A stretch of DNA of 7,125 nt, from NCBI GenBank assembly GCA_027058255.1, contig JALUTE010000532.1:1-7125 (forward strand), written 5' to 3'. Below are positions 1-5,106 of the stretch, piece after piece (the first letter of the stretch is position 1; each line of letters opens with the position of its first letter). The translations under genes were made by a program, and so were the position numbers. The notes under the pieces were generated by a model that saw only the letters and a list, made by a program, of their open reading frames with translations, was not told where the DNA came from and did not search any database. This DNA comes from Methyloligella sp. (lineage in GTDB: Bacteria > Pseudomonadota > Alphaproteobacteria > Rhizobiales > JALUTE01).

Positions 1-98
1 GGCGCAAGCGGCGGCATGCAGGACAGTGCCGGCGCCGGCGCAGAGCCACGCGCATCATAGCCGCCCCCGGCACTGTCCTGCATGCCGCCGCTTGCGCC
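1..98. repeat. Perfect 32-bp inverted repeat (fold-back) inside ssb
   Basis: Bases 1-32 are the exact reverse complement of bases 67-98, with a 34-base loop (33-66). The arm reaches the first base of the window, so it may continue outside. It lies in the Gly-rich linker of SSB. Read in the gene's frame, the inner arm encodes GASGGMQDSAG, a normal linker, and the outer arm encodes ALSCMPPLA, which is not. This is the pattern of a fold-back (chimeric) contig end rather than a natural element. A genuine hairpin cannot be excluded from sequence alone. Confidence 0.93.
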
Positions 99-452
99 CG
101 AGCGCGAATCCAGCATGGTCAGCGTGCCGCCAAAGCCCTGGACCACAACCTCCGTGGTGTAGCGATCGGCGCCGGTATTGTCCTGCCATTTGCGGGTCTG
201 GAGCTGGCCCTCGATATAGACCTTTGAGCCCTTGCGCAGGTAGTTCTCCGCCACCCGGCACAGCCCCTCGCCGAAGATCACCACCCGGTGCCACTCGGTG
301 CGCTCGCGCCGCTCGCCGGTGGCCTTGTCCCGCCACGTCTCGGTGGTCGCCAGGCGCAGATTGCACACGGGACGCCCGTCCTGGGTGTGCCGGATTTCAG
401 GGTCGGCACCGAGATTGCCGACGAGAATCACCTTGTTGACCGAGCCTGCCAT
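1..452 (-). CDS. ssb: Single-stranded DNA-binding protein SSB (3' end cut by window edge; tail sequence suspect)
   Basis: SSB coats single-stranded DNA during replication, recombination and repair, and recruits partner proteins through its acidic C-terminal tip. The visible 150 codons begin MAGSVNKVILVGNLGADPEI and hold a complete OB fold (about residues 5-112). The DNA-stacking aromatics known from E. coli SSB are present at W40, W54 and F60, with W89 at the W88 equivalent. The start at 452 is fixed by a strong ribosome-binding site (minus-strand GAGAAGGAGAG, 457-467). A Gly-rich linker begins near residue 117. From about residue 141 the frame reads ALSCMPPLA, which is the reverse complement of the linker codons at 67-98 and is atypical of an SSB linker. 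The usual acidic tip is not in the window. The OB-fold assignment is firm; the last ten or so residues should not be trusted. A LexA box and promoter lie about 200 bases upstream. Confidence 0.96.
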   Translation of the reverse strand, partial: MAGSVNKVILVGNLGADPEIRHTQDGRPVCNLRLATTETWRDKATGERRERTEWHRVVIFGEGLCRVAENYLRKGSKVYIEGQLQTRKWQDNTGADRYTTEVVVQGFGGTLTMLDSRSGASGGMQDSAGGGYDARGSAPAPALSCMPPLA

Positions 453-654
453 GCGACTCTCCTTCTCTAGCGTCCACCGATTGTCTCGCATCCACTGGAC
501 GGATCACGTTCCCGTGGGCGTGCGGCGCGGGCCCGGCGCTCCGTCCGGCTACCCCGGCGCCCATCCTGGCCCCGCCACCTCCGGGTCACTCTAGCAAAGG
601 ACGCCGATTCGCCCCGCCCATGGCGCTGCCTTCTCCACAGCCTGCTAATGCTCG

Positions 655-683
655 ATTATGTTCTCTTTATGTTCCAAATGCAA
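655..683 (-). promoter_or_regulatory. Probable sigma-70 promoter of ssb
   Basis: On the minus strand, TTGCAT (678-683) and CATAAT (655-660) are separated by exactly 17 bases. The -10 matches consensus at five of six positions. The -35 keeps only TTG, but is preceded by C as in many alphaproteobacterial promoters (CTTG). This AT-rich patch stands out in very GC-rich surroundings. The only gene downstream in this direction is ssb. The LexA box lies between the two elements, the expected place for repression. Confidence 0.65.
660..674 (-). promoter_or_regulatory. LexA (SOS) box, GTTC-N7-GTTC type
   Basis: The sequence GTTCTCTTTATGTTC (plus strand) exactly fits GTTC-N7-GTTC, the direct-repeat operator recognised by alphaproteobacterial LexA; on the minus strand it reads GAAC-N7-GAAC. 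It occupies the spacer of the predicted ssb promoter and touches its -10, so bound LexA should block RNA polymerase. ssb is a recognised SOS-regulon member in several proteobacteria. From this the inference is DNA-damage induction of ssb. Confidence 0.82.
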
Positions 684-781
684 GGGGGCACGATCGCGGA
701 CGGCGGCCCACGTGCCGAGGCTGCGCCCCTCTCGGCCAGATCACGCCTCCAGCGCCCTCGGGAAACAGCAGCGCCATCGAT

Positions 782-2899
782 CTATTGCTCGGGCGCGCCG
801 CCTTCCGCGCTCTCGCGCTGCTCGATGGCGGCGGACAGCTTGCGCACCAGCTCCTCGCTGATCACCTTGGACGCTGGACAGTCCGGCGCCGTCAGGCGCT
901 CGAACAGGAGCTTCGGATCGCCCTGGAAGGTGGACACGTTGAGCGCCCGATCAATGATGCCGCTCGCCACGGCTCCGTCGCTCCAGCGCACCTGACACAT
1001 GATGCGCGCGAGATAGCGTGTGAGCCGCTCGCGATAGGCCTGCGGATCGGCCGGCGTGCCCTGCCCCACAAGCTCGCGCCACTGGTCCCGCTCCCTGGAC
1101 GAGCCCCACCGCCGCCTTGCGCCGCCATCGAACACATGCGCCAGCTTGTCCTCGAGGGCCTTGCGCACGCGCTCGTCCTCGGTGTTCTTCAGCAGGGCCT
1201 TCAACTCCTTCAACCGCTTGGACGACGGCGGCTCCAGCGCCGCCTTGCTCAGATCGGCGAGGGCGATGGCATCGGCCTCGGGGGGCACGGTGAGCCAGAT
1301 CCGCGCCCCGACCAGGCTCGCACCCCGGAAACTCGCGCCGAAGAGATCGGCTCCGTGCATCTTCGCAGCGGCCAGATTGGCCGCATCCAGCGTCGCGCCC
1401 TGAAAATTGGCCCCCTCGAGCTGCGAGAATGCGAACACGGCGCCCTGCAGCTCGGCACCCAGGAACTCGGCCCCCAGCAGCTTGGCGCCGGAGAAATCCG
1501 CCCCTTGCAACTGCGCGCCCAGGAAGTCCGCGAGCGACAGGTCCGCACCGCCGGAGAAATCCGCCCGCTGCAGTTTGGCGGCCTCGAACTTGGCGTCGAC
1601 CAGGGTGGCGAAGGTGAACTTGGCCCCCACCGCCTTGGCCGCCTTGAACTTGGCCCCGGTGATGTCGGCCGAGCTCAGATCGGCGCCCGAGAGATCGGCA
1701 CGCGAGAGGTCGGCCCCGCGCAGCACGGTGCACTCGCCATTGCGCTGCTTGCCGAAAACGATGGTCTCGCCGATGTCGGGGCAGGAGAGCCGCGCATGCC
1801 TGAGATCGGCGCCAACGAGGCTCGCTCCGTCGAGCCGGGCGCCCGTGAGGTCGGCCCGGTGCAGATCGGACCGGTCGAGCCGGGCATATCTGAGGTCGCG
1901 CTCGCGCAGATTGATCGAAATCTCGCCCGTCCCATCGCGCGTGTCGGAGACCAGGTCCTCGTCTGTGACGGTGAGATTGCGCTGGAAGAAGCCCTGAAGC
2001 GGCCCCGCCTCGCCGGCATTGCCCTCGAACAGGAACGCGGTGACGCCGAACACGTAGCGCTTCTCGTCCTGCCGCGCCGCCGATGCGGCGGTGGCCACCC
2101 GATAGCCCGGCAGCGAGCTCGTGAGCCGGTCGAGTGCCTCGCCCGGTATCGTGGCCACGAAGAAGGAGAAGAGCACGACGGTCACGAGCAGAACCGAGGT
2201 GACGAGAAAGGTCCCCGGATTGTGCCGCATGGTGCGCCAGAGCGCGCCCAGGAACGAGGCCTCGGGCCGGCGCAGGAACACCCCGATGAGAATGAGGATG
2301 AGAATGTCCGTGAGCAGGGTGACGCGATGCACCCATGTGATCAGCTCGTCATGGAAGGGCAGGAACACCACCTGGGTGTATAGGATGATGATGACGGGGA
2401 TCACGACGAAGGAGAGCCAGATCATCGCCTGCAGGAAGGCGCCGAACAGCCAGCTGCGCACGGGACCGGCAAGCGCCTGGGTGAAGAAGTAGGAATGCAG
2501 CTCCAGGCGCAGCGGATGGGTGCGCTTGGAGGTGGGCTCGAGCGCACGCAGCGCGCTGTCGAACTCCAGAACCTTGCGGGCGAGCATGGCATGCTGGATG
2601 AGCAGCCCGAAATGCAGGAACAGCAGCACGATGGGCGCGAACAGGAAGAAGCGCCGGAGCTCGATCTTGACCTGGAGAACGGGAAGCGGAATGGGGCTGT
2701 TCAGCAGCAGATCGGTATGCGTCACGCCGGCGACGGCGATCAGCAGATAGGTCATCAGGGCCAGAAACAGAACCCAACTATTGCGAGCGGCGGCCGAAGC
2801 ACCATTGACCGCCTCAAGAAGACTGTACGGATTAACCGGAACATCGGCGCCGCCCTGACCTTCACTCATGCTTCCCCCCACGCTCGTACCCTCGGCCAT
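782..2899 (-). CDS. Membrane-anchored pentapeptide-repeat protein
   Basis: The 705-residue product has three parts. The N-terminal part has five hydrophobic segments (about 41-60, 84-104, 151-180, 194-210, 229-252). The middle (about 336-535) is a run of A(D/N/K)LxG-type pentapeptides, expected to fold as a right-handed beta-solenoid. It is interrupted at 372-392 by a non-repeat insert containing two cysteines. The C-terminal part (about 545-690) is charged, probably helical, and unrecognised. Loops 105-150 and 210-228 are rich in Arg/Lys. By the positive-inside rule this puts the N-terminus in the cytoplasm and the solenoid in the periplasm. All four cysteines (373, 390, 635, 674) lie in the predicted outside part. 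The start at 2899 has a G-rich upstream stretch; ATG at 2869, preceded by GGGGGGAAGC, is a credible alternative. The function is unknown. Pentapeptide proteins such as Qnr/MfpA act on gyrase, but this membrane architecture gives no reason to assume that. Confidence 0.93.
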   Translation of the reverse strand: MAEGTSVGGSMSEGQGGADVPVNPYSLLEAVNGASAAARNSWVLFLALMTYLLIAVAGVTHTDLLLNSPIPLPVLQVKIELRRFFLFAPIVLLFLHFGLLIQHAMLARKVLEFDSALRALEPTSKRTHPLRLELHSYFFTQALAGPVRSWLFGAFLQAMIWLSFVVIPVIIILYTQVVFLPFHDELITWVHRVTLLTDILILILIGVFLRRPEASFLGALWRTMRHNPGTFLVTSVLLVTVVLFSFFVATIPGEALDRLTSSLPGYRVATAASAARQDEKRYVFGVTAFLFEGNAGEAGPLQGFFQRNLTVTDEDLVSDTRDGTGEISINLRERDLRYARLDRSDLHRADLTGARLDGASLVGADLRHARLSCPDIGETIVFGKQRNGECTVLRGADLSRADLSGADLSSADITGAKFKAAKAVGAKFTFATLVDAKFEAAKLQRADFSGGADLSLADFLGAQLQGADFSGAKLLGAEFLGAELQGAVFAFSQLEGANFQGATLDAANLAAAKMHGADLFGASFRGASLVGARIWLTVPPEADAIALADLSKAALEPPSSKRLKELKALLKNTEDERVRKALEDKLAHVFDGGARRRWGSSRERDQWRELVGQGTPADPQAYRERLTRYLARIMCQVRWSDGAVASGIIDRALNVSTFQGDPKLLFERLTAPDCPASKVISEELVRKLSAAIEQRESAEGGAPEQ
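1295..1894 (-). repeat. Pentapeptide-repeat coding tract (15-bp periodicity)
   Basis: Residues about 336-535 of the membrane protein are encoded by degenerate 15-base units. Each has a hydrophobic Leu or Phe in the centre and Ala two residues before it, as in GADLS, RADLS, GADLS, SADIT and GAKFK. The insert at codons 372-392 (about 1724-1786) breaks the register into a short N-terminal block and a longer C-terminal block. The periodicity also produces a long repetitive open frame on the opposite strand, which is not a gene. Confidence 0.88.
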
Positions 2900-3104
2900 G
2901 ACGCTTCGCCCCCGTTTCTTCGACGAGAATTGTCCGGCCGGTCCGGGTCTTCATGGAGACTTTTGCGACCAGGCCCGACCGATCCGGGACCATAACCGAT
3001 ATCGGCCGCATGGTTAACCGCAGAAACATGCCCCAATGGGACCCGTGGGTGACCCGGGGGACAGCCGCATGGCCCGGCGCCGCGATCGGCTCCCCCGGCC
3101 TTCC

Positions 3105-3123
3105 TCACCGGCCCGGCCGGTGA
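3105..3123. repeat. 19-base palindrome (9 + 1 + 9)
   Basis: TCACCGGCC and its exact complement GGCCGGTGA flank a single C. It lies between the divergent pentapeptide and secreted-protein genes. Its size and symmetry would suit a dimeric regulator site. A hairpin with a one-base loop is sterically poor, so an RNA terminator is less likely, and no U-tract follows. No regulator can be named. Confidence 0.45.
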
Positions 3124-3184
3124 TAGGCGACGCGGATGGCCAAACTGAGACCGCGCGCCATCGCGCATCCGTGCCGGCCCGCCG

Positions 3185-3213
3185 TGGACGGGCCACATGG
3201 TCCGGCCTAAGAT
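3185..3213 (+). promoter_or_regulatory. Candidate sigma-70 promoter for the small secreted protein
   Basis: TGGACG (3185-3190) and TAAGAT (3208-3213) are spaced by 17 bases. Each matches its consensus hexamer at four of six positions. The implied start of transcription near 3220 leaves a leader of about 38 bases that ends in the GGAGG ribosome-binding site at 3246-3250. The inverted repeat GGCCCG/CGGGCC (3176-3194) overlaps the -35 and could be an operator. The match is moderate, and chance occurrence in GC-rich DNA is possible. Confidence 0.35.
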
Positions 3214-3257
3214 GGCGAGACAACCGCGCGCCGGGCGCGCAGCAGGGAGGAAACGCC

Positions 3258-3677
3258 ACGAAGCGAACGCCATTCGCGACGGCTTTGCGCCGTGCTGGCC
3301 TGTCGGCCCTTGCCGGCCTCTGGGGGCTGGCGCTTTCCCCCTCGCCGACGGCTGCCGGCGACAAAGCGGCGCTTGAGCTGTTCGCTCCGGGACCGGCCGT
3401 GGCGCTGCGCAGCCTGCTCGACGGCGACGCCGACATCGGCTTTTCCGATCGGGTGGTCAAGGCGCGCACATTCATGCGCCTCAGCCCGGCTGCGGCCACG
3501 CGGCTGCGCTCGCTGATGGCGTACAACAACGCCTGCGACAAGAAGGGCGTTTTCTGCCGCAGGATCAATGTCTACTCCTTCCCGCCGGCAATCGGGGCAC
3601 CGCTCGGCACCGAGAGCGCCGCCTACAATGCGGAGGTGCTGTGCCGCAATGCGGAGGTGGTCAGCCGCTATCGCTGA
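3258..3677 (+). CDS. Small secreted protein of unknown function (apparent ACG start)
   Basis: The 139-residue product begins with a textbook export signal: basic n-region (KR, then RR at 11-12), hydrophobic core (about 13-27) and a probable signal-peptidase site after TAA (31-33). The mature part is about 106 residues with three cysteines (93, 100, 129) and no family I recognise. The signal peptide starts exactly at ACG (3258), seven bases after a GGAGG ribosome-binding site. One base change would give ATG-AAG-CGA (MKR). There is no in-frame ATG between 3069 and the signal peptide. The in-frame ATGs at 3036 and 3069 and GTG at 3171 lack a ribosome-binding site and would add an unlikely Arg/Pro-rich extension. 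TTG at 3285 would leave a shorter signal. So this is a non-canonical start, a point mutation or a base-call error. Periplasmic or extracellular location is inferred. Confidence 0.72.
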   Translation, partial: TKRTPFATALRRAGLSALAGLWGLALSPSPTAAGDKAALELFAPGPAVALRSLLDGDADIGFSDRVVKARTFMRLSPAAATRLRSLMAYNNACDKKGVFCRRINVYSFPPAIGAPLGTESAAYNAEVLCRNAEVVSRYR

Positions 3678-3873
3678 GAGCGGCGCCCGAGGCAAGGCCG
3701 CGAAGCGGGGACGATGCGGGAGCGATGCGGGGGCGACCCGCGGGGCGCGGGCTGGAAGGTGGCGCATGGGCGGGCTATGGTCATGACATGGTCCGATTCT
3801 TCCGCCTTGATGCCGCCAGTGCGGTGCGTGCTGCGGTCGCGCCCACGAGCGCAATGCGAAGGCTTTGATAGCG

Positions 3874-4449
3874 ATGGGCACTTTGACACCGATGGGCACA
3901 GGGATGCGCCGATGGACGACCAGGCGATGGGCGCTCCTTTCGGCCCTTCTGGCGCCGCTCGCCCTTGCGGCCTGCGGCAGCGGTGGCGGCATGTCCCTTG
4001 GCACCGTGTTCGGCTCCGGCAAGACGCAAGCGACTGCCGATGCGGCACCAGCGCCCGAGGATCCCATGGCACGGCCCGTTCAGGTGGCGTGGACCGCCGC
4101 ACGCGCCCGCCATTGCGGCTTCTATTTCGACCCCGCCAAGCTGCGCCGCGACTTCCTGGCCGCCGAGGCTGCGCGTGCCGGCGACCCGGCATGGCTGCCC
4201 AAGGCGGAGAAAGCCTATGATTTCACCTATGTCCGCGTCGCGAGCGCCCTGAAGGGCAAGTCCGGCTACTGCACCGAGCGGACGGTCGACGAGATCCGAA
4301 CCGACCTCAAGCGCCACCTCGCCGGCAACTACACGCCGAGGCCCAGGAAAAAGAAGGAGGACTCGGGAACCATGTTCGGCTTCCTGTCGGCGGATGACGC
4401 CGACGACAAGATGCCGAGCCGAGAGGAGATCTTCGACCCGAACAGATAG
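3874..4449 (+). CDS. Small lipoprotein of unknown function
   Basis: The product carries a lipoprotein signal peptide: basic residues (RRWTTRR), a hydrophobic stretch (WALLSALLAPLALAA) and the lipobox LAAC with the lipidated Cys at residue 34. A Gly/Ala-rich linker and a folded domain follow. The domain (about 70-155) contains ARHCGFYFDP and GYCTERTVDEIRTDLKRHL, whose two cysteines (81 and 133) could form a disulfide. The tail is charged (KKKEDS, then an acidic stretch). The ATG at 3874 was chosen for the GAAGG at 3858-3862. ATG at 3904 gives a more usual signal length (Cys 24) but has no clear ribosome-binding site. CGATGGGCAC is duplicated at 3872-3881 and 3890-3899, so the N-terminal MGTLTP-MGTGMR may be a small duplication. 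Membrane anchoring is well supported; the role is unknown. Confidence 0.82.
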   Translation: MGTLTPMGTGMRRWTTRRWALLSALLAPLALAACGSGGGMSLGTVFGSGKTQATADAAPAPEDPMARPVQVAWTAARARHCGFYFDPAKLRRDFLAAEAARAGDPAWLPKAEKAYDFTYVRVASALKGKSGYCTERTVDEIRTDLKRHLAGNYTPRPRKKKEDSGTMFGFLSADDADDKMPSREEIFDPNR

Positions 4450-4587
4450 GCGCCCGACCGGCATGTGCGGCACGCCCTTTCGCGGCGCACGCTCGCCGGC
4501 GCGGGAGGTGTTCGCCATCGCGCCAACGTTCACGACAGCCCCCGAGCGCCTGGCCCCGTACGGGTCCCACGGAGTCCGCCCCGCCCC

Positions 4588-4953
4588 ATGATCGATCAGC
4601 TTCTCTGGATCGACCTCCTTGCCAAGATCGCGGCCGGCCTCCCGCTTCTGTTGATGCCGACCGCGCTCATCCGCATGCTGGGCCTGCCGAGGACGAGCGA
4701 GCCCTTCTACCCCCGCCTTCTCGGCGCACTCCTGCTGGCCATCGCCCTCGCGCTCGCAATCGAGGGTGCCGGAGGCGGGCGCTCCGGCCTTGGCCTTGCG
4801 GGTGCCGGCGCCATCAATCTCTCGGGAGCCGCCGTTCTCGCGACCCTGCTCATCCTCGCCAGGCTGAAAGTCCGCCGCCGAGGGCGCGGCCTGCTGTGGT
4901 TCGTCACGGGCGCCATGGGCCTGTTCGCCATCGTCGAGCTCATCGCCGCCTGA
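4588..4953 (+). CDS. Small four-helix integral membrane protein, unknown function
   Basis: The 121-residue product starts MIDQLLWIDLLAKIAAGLPL and has four hydrophobic segments (about 10-30, 44-60, 66-91, 98-119), joined by short loops including the basic KVRRRGRG (about 92-99). The fold is that of a small inner-membrane protein with no catalytic motif visible and no family I can name. An in-frame ATG exists at 4465, but the 41 residues it would add are Arg/Pro-rich and unlike a membrane-protein N-terminus. The ATG at 4588 has only a weak GGAG 13 bases upstream. A perfect 10-bp palindrome CCCGTACGGG (4555-4564) lies just upstream. The gap to the lipoprotein gene is 138 bases, so co-transcription is possible but not shown. 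Confidence 0.78.
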   Translation: MIDQLLWIDLLAKIAAGLPLLLMPTALIRMLGLPRTSEPFYPRLLGALLLAIALALAIEGAGGGRSGLGLAGAGAINLSGAAVLATLLILARLKVRRRGRGLLWFVTGAMGLFAIVELIAA

Positions 4954-5038
4954 CCGGGCTCGCCCGGTGCTTCCTGCACGATACGGCATCGCGCCCATTC
5001 ACCCTCATCTGCTTGGGGATCGCTCGATTGCTGGCGTT

Positions 5039-5073
5039 GGCATGTCGATTGCGTGCATGGCGCACGACATGCC
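5039..5073 (+). promoter_or_regulatory. Stable hairpin in the leader of the acetyltransferase gene
   Basis: GGCATGTCG (5039-5047) pairs exactly with CGACATGCC (5065-5073). After a two-base bulge (AT), TGCG (5050-5053) pairs with CGCA (5061-5064), leaving a seven-base loop. The structure ends 33 bases before the ATG at 5107. No U-tract follows, so it is a poor intrinsic terminator for the gene upstream. It could be a DNA operator or a leader structure affecting translation or stability. Its position argues that this stretch is non-coding, supporting the downstream start at 5107 over the in-frame GTG at 5053 inside the hairpin. Confidence 0.55.
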
Positions 5074-5106
5074 GCCTCGCGCGACGTCAGATGGAGCACA
5101 CCGCCC

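Larger units (their letters stand above)
453..781 (-). other. Intergenic region upstream of ssb (long leader with SOS-regulated promoter)
   Basis: These 329 bases separate the end of the pentapeptide gene from ssb; both genes are on the minus strand. The right part holds the promoter and LexA box described separately. If the -10 at 655-660 is used, transcription starts near 648 and the ssb leader is about 195 nt. The leader contains one 11-codon minus-strand frame (586-621) behind a GGAGAAGG-like site, with no sign of conservation testable here. No hairpin plus U-tract terminator for the pentapeptide gene was seen between 782 and about 690. Confidence 0.6.
2900..3257. other. Divergent intergenic region between pentapeptide gene and secreted-protein gene
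   Basis: About 358 bases separate two divergent genes. The region contains a 10-bp palindrome CCGATATCGG (2996-3005) next to GGTTAACC (3012-3019), a 19-base near-perfect palindrome at 3105-3123, a GGCCCG/CGGGCC inverted repeat (3176-3194) and a candidate forward promoter (3185-3213). I found no convincing -10/-35 pair for the minus-strand pentapeptide gene. A plus-strand reading frame runs through part of this region in phase with the next gene, but it is Arg/Pro-rich, lacks a ribosome-binding site and looks non-coding. Confidence 0.5.

Noticed and set aside
620..2383. A 587-codon plus-strand open frame opposite the pentapeptide gene, with a repetitive Glu/Leu/Gly/Arg-rich translation.
   Set aside because: It is the shadow of the 15-base pentapeptide periodicity on the other strand. 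The minus-strand frame has clear transmembrane segments and canonical repeats; this one has no domain or ribosome-binding site.
3036..3257. N-terminal extension of the secreted protein from the in-frame ATG at 3036.
   Set aside because: There is no ribosome-binding site, the composition is Arg/Pro-rich, it would bury the signal peptide internally, and it overlaps palindromes and a candidate promoter.
3712..3731. Direct repeat CGATGCGGG at 3712-3720 and 3723-3731 in the gap before the lipoprotein gene.
   Set aside because: Only two short copies in GC-rich DNA, with no promoter or array context; likely chance.
3781..4998. A 405-codon minus-strand open frame opposite the lipoprotein and small membrane-protein genes.
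   Set aside because: Its translation is low-complexity and without recognisable domains, while the plus strand encodes a clear lipobox signal peptide and a four-helix membrane protein. Long antisense frames are common in very GC-rich DNA.
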